DNA of 64,000 nucleotides, taken from contig CACYQB010000004.1 of the NCBI GenBank assembly GCA_902776435.1, positions 186,001 to 250,000 of the forward strand. The letters run 5' to 3'. Positions 1 through 8,679 of the stretch are shown piece by piece. Position 1 is the first letter of the stretch; each line of letters begins with the position of its first letter. The DNA is from an uncultured Bacteroidales bacterium. GTDB taxonomy: Bacteria; Bacteroidota; Bacteroidia; Bacteroidales; Muribaculaceae. Under the pieces are notes generated by a model that saw only the letters and a list, made by a program, of their open reading frames with translations, had not been told where the DNA came from and searched no databases. Position numbers and translations under genes: made by a program.

Positions 1-568
1 ATGCCGTGTGGCGGTCATTGACGAGGCTTTCCGCTTGATGGACATTGACAAGCAGGAGTCCGCGTTAGAGGGTGTGGATGCGCTGGTGACGACGCTTCAT
101 GGAGTAGTCATCGGGGTGAATACTGCCGATTATGTGCCCATCGTCCTGGTTGACGGTCAGGCTGGTGTCATTGCTGTGGCTCATGCAGGCTGGCGTGGCA
201 CCGTGGGGCGCATTGCCGGGGCCGTCGTGAAAGAGATGTGCCGCCAGGGTGCGAGAGCCGAGCGCATACAGGCCGCCATGGGTCCCAGTATCTGTCAGGA
301 ATGCTTTGAGGTGGGTGACGAGGTCGTGGAAGCCTTCAGGAAGGCACATTTTGACCTGGATGGCATTGTCAAGCGCAACCTTGCCACAGGCAAGGCCCAC
401 ATCGACTTGCGTGCCGCCAATGGCGATGTCCTTGTTGCTGCTGGAGTGCCTGCTGCTCATATCAACTTGTCACAACACTGCTCACGCTGCGAACACGACC
501 GTTTCTTCTCGGCCCGCCGCCTGGGCATCAACAGCGGCCGCACCTTCACCGGCATTATCATGCCGTAA
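1..568 (+). CDS. pgeF: PgeF/YfiH-family protein, 3' part only
   Basis: C-terminal ~188 residues of a YfiH/PgeF (laccase-domain) protein. The reading frame is open at the left edge (codons start at base 2), and the family is usually 240-270 residues, so the N-terminus lies outside. PgeF is a cytoplasmic enzyme that removes mis-incorporated L-Ser from cell-wall precursors; other members act on purine nucleosides. Visible signatures are AHAGWRGT, the MGPSIC..CFEVG block and a C-terminal CSRCEHDRFFSARR block. The second zinc/catalytic position is unusual: family members have ADC, here it reads ADY (TAT at 131-133). The catalytic His of AHAGWRG is present; the first His would lie just upstream of the window. 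Convergent with the next gene, sharing a terminator. Confidence 0.9.
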   Translation, partial: CRVAVIDEAFRLMDIDKQESALEGVDALVTTLHGVVIGVNTADYVPIVLVDGQAGVIAVAHAGWRGTVGRIAGAVVKEMCRQGARAERIQAAMGPSICQECFEVGDEVVEAFRKAHFDLDGIVKRNLATGKAHIDLRAANGDVLVAAGVPAAHINLSQHCSRCEHDRFFSARRLGINSGRTFTGIIMP

Positions 569-590
569 TCAAAACAGGAAGGCATAAACA

Positions 591-627
591 ACGATGCCCA
601 CTCACCATCGAGGTGAGTGGGCATCGT
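591..627. terminator. Bidirectional terminator between convergent genes
   Basis: Perfect 16-bp inverted repeat (591-606 with 612-627) around a 5-nt loop, placed between the stop of pgeF (568) and the stop of the zinc peptidase (651). No long T-run follows on either side, so Rho-independence is inferred from the stem. Confidence 0.75.
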
Positions 628-650
628 CGTTAATAAGATCACGTTGTTGT

Positions 651-1526
651 TTACAGGGTGGCGTCGCTCTCCTGGAAGGTGGTGGCGCGGCGTACATCGC
701 CTGTCTGATAACCCAGCTTGAACCACTTCATGCGCTGAGCGCTGGTGCCGTGGGTGAAGCTTTCGGGTTGTGCGTAGCCCTGAGAACGCTTCTGCAGGTA
801 GTCGTCACCGATTTTCTGAGCGCAGTCGATAGCCTCCTTCAGGTCTTGATCACTGATTGAGCCAAACAGCTTGCTCTCGTAGTGAGCCCAAACTCCTGCA
901 TAGAAGTCGGCCATGAGCTCCAGGCGCACGCTGTACTTGTTGGCGGTCGTCTGGTTGGTGGCCTGCATGCGCTGGTGTGCCTTATCGAGGGTACCCATCA
1001 GGTACTCGATGTGGTGGCCCACCTCGTGGGCGATGACATAGGCCTTGGCAAGGCTGGAATTGTCACCTTTTACACCAAGTTGACGGTCCATTGTCTGGAA
1101 GAATGACAGGTCAAGGTAAACCTTCTGGTCACCTGAGCAGTAGAAGGGGCCCACTGCAGCATTTCCCTGACCGCAGGCGGTGCTCGTTGAACCGGTGTAG
1201 AGTACCAGTGTGGGGGCAGGGTATTCACCGATGCCATACTCATTGAATATCTGTGACCAAATGTCCTCGGTACTTGCCATTACCTGTTTAGCAAAAGTGG
1301 CCAACTCCTGTTCTTCCTCACTGAACTCTCCTTGCTGGATAGTTTCGTTCTGCATAGCCATGCCACCAGCTTGTTGTAACACGTCGCCGATGTTTCCACC
1401 CATCAGCAGGGTGATTAATCCAGCGATAATCAGTCCGCCGATACCTCCCAAACCGATTTTGGCTCCGGTACCCATGCCGCGGCGATCCTCAACATTTTCG
1501 CTTTCGCGTCTTCCTTCAAGTCTCAT
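651..1526 (-). CDS. ypfJ: Neutral zinc metallopeptidase, YpfJ family
   Basis: 291-residue member of the putative neutral zinc metallopeptidase family (PF04228). A charged N-terminus is followed by one glycine-rich transmembrane segment (about residues 24-45), so the enzyme is probably anchored in the inner membrane with its catalytic domain outside. The zinc motif HEVGHH is in the middle of the protein; upstream is the family-typical CGQGNAAVGPFYC stretch, and near the end FTHGTSAQRMKWF. Physiological substrate unknown. Stands alone: convergent with pgeF, with its own -7 box about 50 nt upstream. The start at 1526 is the only ATG that gives the usual N-terminal anchor. Confidence 0.9.
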   Translation of the reverse strand: MRLEGRRESENVEDRRGMGTGAKIGLGGIGGLIIAGLITLLMGGNIGDVLQQAGGMAMQNETIQQGEFSEEEQELATFAKQVMASTEDIWSQIFNEYGIGEYPAPTLVLYTGSTSTACGQGNAAVGPFYCSGDQKVYLDLSFFQTMDRQLGVKGDNSSLAKAYVIAHEVGHHIEYLMGTLDKAHQRMQATNQTTANKYSVRLELMADFYAGVWAHYESKLFGSISDQDLKEAIDCAQKIGDDYLQKRSQGYAQPESFTHGTSAQRMKWFKLGYQTGDVRRATTFQESDATL

Positions 1527-1572
1527 TGTTATAAAGCTATTTTAGTTGTTAATAATATTCCCTTGAAAAGTG

Positions 1573-1580
1573 CAAATTTA
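1573..1580 (-). promoter_or_regulatory. -7 box for zinc peptidase
   Basis: TAAATTTG on the minus strand, matching the Bacteroidota consensus TAnnTTTG, about 47 nt upstream of the ypfJ-like start. No clear -33 TTTG. Confidence 0.5.
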
Positions 1581-1738
1581 ATGTTTTTTTCGATAATTCG
1601 TCCAGATTCTTGTTTTTTTCTTAATATTTTTCATTCAGAAATCTTACTAAATATAGAATTCAGCCTTTTTTCAGTAATGGCAGCTATTGTTGATGTGTAG
1701 CTTGCGGGCTGATTATGATGGCAGGTCATATAGAAAGA

Positions 1739-1768
1739 AGGAGGGACAAAAAAGATTTCCCCCCTCCT
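1739..1768 (-). terminator. Terminator of lipoprotein-barrel gene
   Basis: AGGAGGG (1739-1745) pairs with CCCTCCT (1762-1768); reading the minus strand the stem is followed by TCTTTCT. It lies 25 nt past the stop at 1794. Confidence 0.6.
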
Positions 1769-1793
1769 GTCTTGATAGATCGAATGATAACCG

Positions 1794-2744
1794 TTAGAGT
1801 CTAACTCCTAATGACAGTGACAAGCTATGCTCCTTGTTTGTGCTGTTGTAGTTATGATTCTCAACTCGGCATTTCTGGAATGTGTATTGTATACCCATCT
1901 CAAATCGGCCAAACGCGTAACCAATAGTTGGTGATGCAAAGAAACCGCCTTTGTACATCTTGTCACCTGGAACAAACGAGTGGCCTACCTTGGCATCGAT
2001 GAAAGGCGAAATGCTGCCATTATGGGTATAGAAACGGATATTACCGTAAACGGGAATATACACGAATTCGGAATCAAAGACATACTTACCGGCAGCACCG
2101 GCACCAATGAACAATTGAGGAAGAATGCGGCAGCCAAGAGTCAATGAACCACCAACGTGGAAGATGCCATCTTTAAATTTTGCATTTTCTGGAACAGTGT
2201 AACCGCCAAATGCATTTATATAGCTCTCGAACCGTGCTCCGCTGAAGTTGAAATTGGGCTTAGGTATATTAGCAAAATGCCTCGTGGTTCTACTCTCGTC
2301 ATTGTTAGTACTCTGTCCTACTGTTGAAACTGCTGCAATTGCATCATTCCAGACAGATGCAGGAACCGAGTGAAACTCCTTGTAGTGGGCAGGATGTCCA
2401 CTAACAGTCACAGACTTGATTTTAGGCTTCTTGAAAAGTGAGCCACTCTCTTTAGAGACAATAAACTGAGCATCAACGAGTACGTCGGCATTGTCGTAAG
2501 ATTCCAAAAGCTTAGCCTCGGCTGCTCTTTTCACATTTTCCTCACCTCCAAGTTGTATGTCCTCGGTGGGAACCATGGTATAGGTCACCCGTTGAGGATT
2601 CACATCAAGGTCGGCAATGGTCAGTGATGCTATCTCAGAGTTTGTCTTCAGTGTGGATGCTGTGTGCATCATGCCTGTAGTCGTGCATGAAGCGAGTAAT
2701 AACATCAACCCACTTGCAAATAAACTTGATAACTTCATAAGCAT
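1794..2744 (-). CDS. Lipoprotein domain fused to outer-membrane beta-barrel
   Basis: 316 residues. Signal peptide with lipobox (LLASC), then a ~100-residue domain clearly paralogous to the neighbouring 120-residue lipoprotein: shared blocks are IADLDVNPQRVTYTM versus TADLEVAENRISYTM, NADVLVD in both, and VSGHPAHYKEF versus VTGHPAKYRNY. The second half (from about residue 165) has alternating aromatic strands, YGNIRFYTHNGSISPFIDAK and a terminal SLSLSLGVRL, like a small beta-barrel. Start may be Met1 (2744) or Met3 (2738). The gap to the upstream paralogue is 37 nt, so they form one operon. Function unknown. A Cys-anchored domain attached to a barrel is unusual and suggests either periplasmic anchoring or a surface lipoprotein. 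Confidence 0.75.
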   Translation of the reverse strand: MLMKLSSLFASGLMLLLASCTTTGMMHTASTLKTNSEIASLTIADLDVNPQRVTYTMVPTEDIQLGGEENVKRAAEAKLLESYDNADVLVDAQFIVSKESGSLFKKPKIKSVTVSGHPAHYKEFHSVPASVWNDAIAAVSTVGQSTNNDESRTTRHFANIPKPNFNFSGARFESYINAFGGYTVPENAKFKDGIFHVGGSLTLGCRILPQLFIGAGAAGKYVFDSEFVYIPVYGNIRFYTHNGSISPFIDAKVGHSFVPGDKMYKGGFFASPTIGYAFGRFEMGIQYTFQKCRVENHNYNSTNKEHSLSLSLGVRL

Positions 2745-2781
2745 CAGGAAACAATAAAAAAATGAATTGTTGAACTAACGC

Positions 2782-3144
2782 TTACTTATTCAAAGAACGA
2801 TAGTTGCGATATTTTGCGGGATGTCCAGTAACTGTGATGACTTCAACCCTGCCGTCCTTTAATTCGAGTACGTACTCGAGGTCCACGAGGACATCAGCAT
2901 TTCCGTTCATCTTCAATGCCTCAGCAACAGCAGCATTGATGACATTGTCTTTACCGCCATCTTGGACAGCCTTTGTCGGTCTCATGGTGTAGGAGATACG
3001 GTTCTCGGCAACCTCCAGGTCGGCGGTTGTTGCTGTTTGTAACTGTGACTTGGTCTGAAGGTTTGTTGAAGTGTAGGTGGTAAGAGTCCTTGAGCAGGAT
3101 GTTGCCATCAAGACAACTGCAGCAATAAGAAATAATTTTTTCAT
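2782..3144 (-). CDS. Small lipoprotein, paralogue of next gene's N-terminus
   Basis: 120 residues with signal peptide and lipobox (MATSC). The mature part is a compact domain with NADVLVDLEY near the middle and VTGHPAKYRNY at the end, the same domain that forms the N-terminus of the downstream gene. Function not recognised. First gene of a two-gene operon, with a TAACTTTG box about 100 nt upstream. Confidence 0.75.
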   Translation of the reverse strand: MKKLFLIAAVVLMATSCSRTLTTYTSTNLQTKSQLQTATTADLEVAENRISYTMRPTKAVQDGGKDNVINAAVAEALKMNGNADVLVDLEYVLELKDGRVEVITVTGHPAKYRNYRSLNK

Positions 3145-3245
3145 TGTAATTGTGGTTTAAGATAAATTGTGGTCTTGGAAAATGTTTTAAATCATAGAAA
3201 GGGTCAAGACCCATTTCCCGCTTTCATGACTATTAAATTTAATTG

Positions 3246-3253
3246 CAAAGTTA
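3246..3253 (-). promoter_or_regulatory. -7 box for lipoprotein operon
   Basis: TAACTTTG on the minus strand, about 100 nt upstream of the small lipoprotein start. Confidence 0.5.
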
Positions 3254-3448
3254 CCATTTCTTAACAAATAAGCCCATAATATTCGCACTTTTTAAATGCT
3301 GTTAAATAAAATTAACAGACCAAAAGGCCATAGTCTTTGTGAGGAGTGCATTTACATGAAAAGATAGCTTGAACTGGTTTTGCAATCGATTTCTAGTTGT
3401 GGGATGTAAAAAGTAGATGAAAAGCAGGTTTGTTTGAGAGTAAAATTG

Positions 3449-3456
3449 TACTTTTG
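3449..3456 (+). promoter_or_regulatory. -7 box for glgB
   Basis: TACTTTTG, with TTTG copies 16 nt (3429-3432) and 12 nt (3433-3436) upstream; leader of about 30 nt to the glgB ATG. The spacing is shorter than the usual 19-21. Confidence 0.5.
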
Positions 3457-3491
3457 TAGTCATCACCAATCAATTAAAGCACTGACCGATT

Positions 3492-5552
3492 ATGAGAAAG
3501 AAAAAGAATCTTGCGATTATTAAGGACGACCCTTGGTTGGAACCCTATAGCGATGCCATTAACGGGCGTCACCAGGATGCAGTAAACAAGATTGCCGAAC
3601 TCACTGGCGGTACGGGTAACCTTGTAGAGTTTGCCAACGCTTACAACTATTATGGACTGCATCACACCAGTGATGGCTGGGTCTTCCGTGAATGGGCGCC
3701 GAATGCTACCGATATCTATCTCGTGGGTCAGTTCAATGATTGGCGAGAGTGTGCTCCCTATCGCCTCAAGCGGCTTGACGATGGTAACTGGGAAATTGTC
3801 TTGCCCGAGCGTGCGATGCGTCATGGAGATCTGTACAAATTGCGGATCCACTGGCAGGGTGGGGAAGGCGAGCGCATCCCGGCCTACGCCACGCGCGTGG
3901 TGCAGGATGAGAAGACCTATATCTTCTCGGCTCAGGTATGGGCACCCGAGACGCCCTATGAGTTCAAGAACACGAAGTTTATACCCAACACCAAGCCCCT
4001 GCTCATCTATGAGTGCCATATCGGTATGGCTCAGAATCGAGAGGGCGTGGGAACCTACGAGGAATTCCGCGTCAATGTGCTTCCCCGCATTGTTGCCGAT
4101 GGTTATAACGCCATTCAGATTATGGCCATCCAGGAGCATCCCTATTATGGCTCCTTCGGCTACCATGTGTCGAGTTTCTATGCTGCCTCGTCACGCTTCG
4201 GCACCCCCGAGGAGTTGAAGCACCTCATCGATGATGCCCATGCTCAGGGTATTGCCGTCATCATGGACATTGTGCACTCCCATGCGGTGAAAAATGAGGT
4301 TGAAGGCCTGGGTTGCTTTGATGGCACTGGTGACCTGTACTTCTATGGCGACGATAAGCGCGAGCATCCCGCTTGGGACTCGTTGTGCTTTGACTACGGC
4401 AAGAATGCCGTGCTCAATTTCCTGCTCTCGAACTGCAAGTTCTGGCTCGAGGAGTACAAGTTTGACGGTTTCCGTTTCGACGGCGTGACCTCAATGCTCT
4501 ATTACAGCCACGGTCTGGGTCAAGCCTTCGGCAGTTATGACGATTACTACAACGGCGGCGAGGACACCAACGCCATCACTTACCTCACTCTTGCTAACGA
4601 ACTCATCCACGCCATCAATCCCCATGCCATTACCATTGCCGAGGAGATGAGCGGCATGCCTGGCTTGGCACGCAAGTTCAAGGACGGAGGCATCGGATTT
4701 GATTACCGCATGGCGATGGGCATCCCCGATTACTGGATCAAGACCATCAAGGAGCGTAAGGACGAGGACTGGAAGCCGACGTCTATCTTCTGGGAACTGA
4801 CTAACCGTCGCGCCGACGAGAAGACCGTCTCTTATGCCGAGAGCCATGACCAGGCGCTCGTGGGTGACAAGACCATCATCTTCCGTCTCATTGACAAGGA
4901 GATGTACTGGCACATGATGACTGGTGACCATGACGGCACGGTCGATCGTGGCATGGCGCTGCACAAGATGATTCGCCTCGTGACCGCTTCGCTCATCAAT
5001 GGCGCTTACCTCAATTTCATGGGCAACGAGTGGGGTCATCCCGAGTGGATTGACTTCCCTCGCGAGGGTAACGGCTGGAGTTACAAGTATGCCCGCCGCC
5101 AGTGGGATCTTGTGGACCGCGAGGACTTGAAGTACCAGTTCCTCAACAACTGGGATAACGACATGATTCACCTCATCGGCGGCGTGAAGGACTTCCAGAA
5201 ATTACCCGTACGCAAACTTTGGGACAAGGATGACGACCAGGTGCTGGCCTATATGCGCGGCCACTTGGTGTTCGTCTATAACTTCAGCCCCACGCAGTCC
5301 CATGTGGATTATCCCATGTTGGCACCCGAGGGCGAATATGAGGCCGTGTTTGACAGCGATGACGCCCGCTATGGCGGCTATGGCAATATCGACAGCAAGG
5401 TGAATCACTTGACCGAGCACGATGGCCTGTATGCCGATGCTCACTTGGGCTGGCTCAAACTCTACCTGCCTGCCCGCAGTGCTCAAGTGCTGCGCCTCAA
5501 GGCTCCCAGGCGTAAGCCTGCCGCCAAGAAAAAGCCGGCAAAAAAGAAATAG
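3492..5552 (+). CDS. glgB: 1,4-alpha-glucan branching enzyme (GH13_8 type)
   Basis: 686 residues. Forms alpha-1,6 branches in glycogen in the cytoplasm. An N-terminal CBM48-like domain (WVFREWAPNATDIYLVGQFN, about 55-75) precedes a GH13 barrel. Predicted catalytic residues by family alignment: Asp330 in GFRFDGVTSM, Glu384 in TIAEEMSGMPG and Asp453 in AESHDQALVGD. These motifs follow the eukaryote-like GH13_8 branching enzymes found in many Bacteroidota rather than the E. coli type. The C-terminus ends in a Lys/Pro/Ala tail (residues ~675-686) not needed by the fold; its role is unknown. Monocistronic, with its own promoter and a following hairpin; no glgA/glgC beside it. Confidence 0.95.
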   Translation: MRKKKNLAIIKDDPWLEPYSDAINGRHQDAVNKIAELTGGTGNLVEFANAYNYYGLHHTSDGWVFREWAPNATDIYLVGQFNDWRECAPYRLKRLDDGNWEIVLPERAMRHGDLYKLRIHWQGGEGERIPAYATRVVQDEKTYIFSAQVWAPETPYEFKNTKFIPNTKPLLIYECHIGMAQNREGVGTYEEFRVNVLPRIVADGYNAIQIMAIQEHPYYGSFGYHVSSFYAASSRFGTPEELKHLIDDAHAQGIAVIMDIVHSHAVKNEVEGLGCFDGTGDLYFYGDDKREHPAWDSLCFDYGKNAVLNFLLSNCKFWLEEYKFDGFRFDGVTSMLYYSHGLGQAFGSYDDYYNGGEDTNAITYLTLANELIHAINPHAITIAEEMSGMPGLARKFKDGGIGFDYRMAMGIPDYWIKTIKERKDEDWKPTSIFWELTNRRADEKTVSYAESHDQALVGDKTIIFRLIDKEMYWHMMTGDHDGTVDRGMALHKMIRLVTASLINGAYLNFMGNEWGHPEWIDFPREGNGWSYKYARRQWDLVDREDLKYQFLNNWDNDMIHLIGGVKDFQKLPVRKLWDKDDDQVLAYMRGHLVFVYNFSPTQSHVDYPMLAPEGEYEAVFDSDDARYGGYGNIDSKVNHLTEHDGLYADAHLGWLKLYLPARSAQVLRLKAPRRKPAAKKKPAKKK

Positions 5553-5577
5553 ATAACCAAAATTTAATAGATGATGT

Positions 5578-5606
5578 ATGGCTCTGGGGGCTTTCCTCAG
5601 GGCCAT
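5578..5606 (+). terminator. glgB terminator hairpin
   Basis: 12-nt arms (5578-5589 with 5595-5606, two G-T pairs) 25 nt after the glgB stop, followed by ATTTGTTGG. Confidence 0.6.
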
Positions 5607-5641
5607 ATTTGTTGGTTAAACCCTGAAACGGGTCGTATTTA

Positions 5642-5673
5642 TTTGCCATTGCGGGAAATCTTCTTTATCTTTG
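5642..5673 (+). promoter_or_regulatory. Canonical Bacteroidota promoter for SusD-like gene
   Basis: TTTG (5642-5645), 20-nt spacer, TATCTTTG (5666-5673): one of the best promoter matches in the window. The predicted leader to the ATG at 5824 is about 145 nt and contains a 10-bp inverted repeat (5703-5712 with 5764-5773). Confidence 0.75.
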
Positions 5674-5823
5674 TCATGTAAAAAAGATTGTTTGCTATTG
5701 ACGTAGAAACGTATTGCCATGCCACAAGTGATGATTCATGAGTGGAATAGTGCGATTCAGTTCACGTTTCTACAATATTAATGTAACCGGCCATTGTGGA
5801 CTGCACTGGCATTGTTTGTTGAT

Positions 5824-8604
5824 ATGAGAAAACGTTATTACCTGCCCAAATCAATCCTTGTATTGATTGTTTTGTTTTGTACATCGGTAGCAGCAACTGG
5901 CCAAAAGATGAATTCACCAGCAGTTTGCACCGATGATGGTACTCAGCAAGTTGTCCTCAGGGGGAAGTTGTCGGTGCCCATGGCACCCCGCCCAGGCGAT
6001 GTGAACCTTGACGGTGCAGTAAGCATTACTGATGTGACTTCCCTGATTGACTTGCTCTTGTCAGGTTCAAACAGTGTCTCGATGTCGGGTGATGTGAACC
6101 TTGACGGTTCGGTGACCATCAGCGATGTGACCGCCTTGATTGACATGTTGCTGAGTGGAGAAACCGACTATACTTACGGTAAGGCCCTGTATGACCTCAA
6201 TGAAATTTATAAATCGATGCGTACGGTAGGCTGGACTACCACCTTAAACTTTCATCAGAGTTTCGGTATCAGTGCCTATAATCTGATGGCGGAGGTCATG
6301 GGTGACGATATGATTATGGGTGCCCTGGGTTCGGGTTGGTTCTGGTATGATGCCGCATACAACGTGAAGACCCGTTACACATCTTCCTCTTGGCGCAGTT
6401 ATGACTTGTGGATTGCCTACTACACCTGGATTGCCAATGCCAATTACATCCTTGAGGCTGCAAAGTCACTGACAGGCACCGAAGGTAACTATGTCAAAGG
6501 TCAGGCCTATGCCATCCGTGCCTATAGTTACTTCATGCTCGCTCAGTCTTTCGCCCGCACTTACAAGGGCCATGAGAGTGACCTCTGTGTGCCCCTGTTT
6601 ACAGGCTTGACCTTTAACGGCACGACAGGCCAGGCACGTTCAACAGTCTCGCAGGTATATGCCCAGATAGACGCAGATATCAACCAGGCCACCAGTTTGC
6701 TGAACGGTACAGCGCAGATGGTTCCTGATCATATCGGTTATGCTGTGGCAATGGGTCTGAAAGCCCGCATCGCACTGGTCAAGGAAGACTGGTCAACTGC
6801 CTATAATTCGGCTGTCGCAGCCATCACAGCCAGCGGCAAGACGATTCAAGATGTAGATGCATTCCGTGGCTTGAATAATGCCTATGCCGGTAATGTGATG
6901 TGGGGTGCGGATATTCATCCCGATGAAGAGACCTCCTATGGTTCGTTCTGGTCACACATGAGAACAGATATGCCATATGGAAGTACTGCCCCCAAGCAGA
7001 TTTCCTACTGGTTGTATAACAAGATGAGCGCCACCGATGCCCGTCTTGCCTGGTGGAAAGATAACCAGACCGGTTATGGCTCTGATGCCAAGGTACAGGA
7101 CAAGTTTAATGTTGTAGATGGCACCGAGTGGGGAGGTGACTACATCTGGATGCGTGTCGAGGAGATGTACCTTACTGCTGCCGAGGCTGCTTGCCGCCTG
7201 AATCAAACGACCAACGCATGCAACTATCTTAATCAACTGATGGCTAAACGTGACGCCAACTACAACTGCACGAAGACGGGTAAAGAATTGGGCACGTTGA
7301 CCACCGATGAGACGGGTTCTCTGCTCGAGGAAATCCTTATCCAGCGCCGCATTGAGCTGTGGGGTGAGGATGGCCGTATCTACACCATCCGCCGTCTGCG
7401 CCAGGGTTTCGAGCGCACGACCGAGAATGGCTGGCCCGCTGAACTGCAGTTGACAGGTAAGGCGTTGTATAATCCCGATAGTTATGCTTGGGTGTTGACG
7501 ATTCCCGCATCAGAATTCACGGGCAATCCCAACATGAATCCCGATTTCCTGCCCGTGGGTGACCAGAACCCGTTGGGAGATGTTACTGGTGTGGGACAGA
7601 ATGTCTCGTTTGAGACAATGTCCTCGAGCATGACCACGGCCCGTACCGATTTCTACTATGATGTCACTTTGACACGAGCCTCCACCCAAGGAGAATATAC
7701 CACGACCATTGACTTTAGTACAGCCTATGATTGCCTATCTGCACCAGCGACAGTGACCTTTGCCAATGGCTCGAACACCGCTAAAATCCAGATTTCCTGT
7801 AACCCGTTGCAGTTGGGCCAAACCTATAGTGGCACGTTGTACCTGTCATCCTATGATAGAGACTGTTATACCAGTGTTGGACAGATTACCGCCCACACGT
7901 TCACCATCAACTGCCAGAACGGCAATCCTGACGGGCAGGAAATCTCGTTTGAGCAGTCATCCCTTGTTCAGTCTGCCTCTTCTAATTATACGTCAGTACC
8001 TATCTTCCTCACCCGTGCCATCACCGAGGGAGAATACACGGCCACACTCGCCATAAGCAATAATCAGAGTAACGTTTCTTTGGGTAGTACGAGTGTTTCT
8101 TTTGCAGATGGGGTTGATAGGGCCTATGTATGGTTGAATTTCAATAATTTGGAAATCGGACAAACCTATGGTTGCGTGCTGTCGCTCTCGCCTCAGGATG
8201 CGGCCACTGGCGGTGCCATCACGACCATGCAGGTTTCTGTAATCCGTGAGAACTGGATTGACTTGGGTTGGGGTAATTATGAGTCGGGATTGTTTAGCCA
8301 AACGGTGGACGTCTATTTCTGCCAGGACGGTGGAACCAATAAATACAAAATGAAAGAACCGTTTGACTATAATCACGATATTATTTTCACCATCGACAGC
8401 AATAATAAGGTTTACATCCAACCTCAACCTTGTTATACTTCCTCCAATTTGGGAGTCATCACGATGATGGGTTATGCCAATGAGGATGATTCGGGTTATG
8501 CAGGAACTTATAATCCTGCGACCAAAACGGCCACATTGCAGATGAGGTATTACTGTGATGCGGGCACTTGGCCCATCCAGCAAGAGTCCTTTACCATGCC
8601 GTAA
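5824..8604 (+). CDS. SusD/RagB-like protein with N-terminal dockerin repeats
   Basis: 926 residues from ATG 5824; an upstream TTG at 5794 would put ten residues before a good signal peptide and was not used. After the signal peptide come two dockerin-like Ca-binding repeats (about 59-82 and 90-113; GDVNLDGAVSITDVTSLID type). Then follows a SusD/RagB alpha-helical glycan-binding domain (about 120-590; AIRAYSYFMLAQSFARTY, EMYLTAAEAACRLN). Next are two tandem beta-sandwich repeats (FYYDVTLTRA and YTSVPIFLTRA start blocks) and a final beta-rich domain. SusD proteins normally are lipoproteins paired with a SusC TonB-dependent porin; here no adjacent susC exists and no good lipobox is visible. Likely secreted; the dockerin partner is unknown. 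Confidence 0.8.
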   Translation: MRKRYYLPKSILVLIVLFCTSVAATGQKMNSPAVCTDDGTQQVVLRGKLSVPMAPRPGDVNLDGAVSITDVTSLIDLLLSGSNSVSMSGDVNLDGSVTISDVTALIDMLLSGETDYTYGKALYDLNEIYKSMRTVGWTTTLNFHQSFGISAYNLMAEVMGDDMIMGALGSGWFWYDAAYNVKTRYTSSSWRSYDLWIAYYTWIANANYILEAAKSLTGTEGNYVKGQAYAIRAYSYFMLAQSFARTYKGHESDLCVPLFTGLTFNGTTGQARSTVSQVYAQIDADINQATSLLNGTAQMVPDHIGYAVAMGLKARIALVKEDWSTAYNSAVAAITASGKTIQDVDAFRGLNNAYAGNVMWGADIHPDEETSYGSFWSHMRTDMPYGSTAPKQISYWLYNKMSATDARLAWWKDNQTGYGSDAKVQDKFNVVDGTEWGGDYIWMRVEEMYLTAAEAACRLNQTTNACNYLNQLMAKRDANYNCTKTGKELGTLTTDETGSLLEEILIQRRIELWGEDGRIYTIRRLRQGFERTTENGWPAELQLTGKALYNPDSYAWVLTIPASEFTGNPNMNPDFLPVGDQNPLGDVTGVGQNVSFETMSSSMTTARTDFYYDVTLTRASTQGEYTTTIDFSTAYDCLSAPATVTFANGSNTAKIQISCNPLQLGQTYSGTLYLSSYDRDCYTSVGQITAHTFTINCQNGNPDGQEISFEQSSLVQSASSNYTSVPIFLTRAITEGEYTATLAISNNQSNVSLGSTSVSFADGVDRAYVWLNFNNLEIGQTYGCVLSLSPQDAATGGAITTMQVSVIRENWIDLGWGNYESGLFSQTVDVYFCQDGGTNKYKMKEPFDYNHDIIFTIDSNNKVYIQPQPCYTSSNLGVITMMGYANEDDSGYAGTYNPATKTATLQMRYYCDAGTWPIQQESFTMP

Positions 8605-8624
8605 CCGTTTAAAGACCAGAAAGG

Positions 8625-8658
8625 ATGAAGGGCATCCGATTCACAGGGCGCCCTTCAT
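8625..8658. terminator. Bidirectional terminator
   Basis: ATGAAGGGC (8625-8633) pairs perfectly with GCCCTTCAT (8650-8658) between the convergent SusD-like and U32 genes; followed by TATTTCT on the plus strand. Confidence 0.7.
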
Positions 8659-8679
8659 TATTTCTCGAAGTGGAATTAC

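Larger units (their letters stand above)
3145..3491. other. Intergenic region between divergent genes
   Basis: 347 nt of A+T-rich sequence separating the minus-strand lipoprotein operon from glgB. Apart from the two oppositely oriented -7 boxes listed separately, no gene, hairpin or repeat was seen. Confidence 0.7.
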
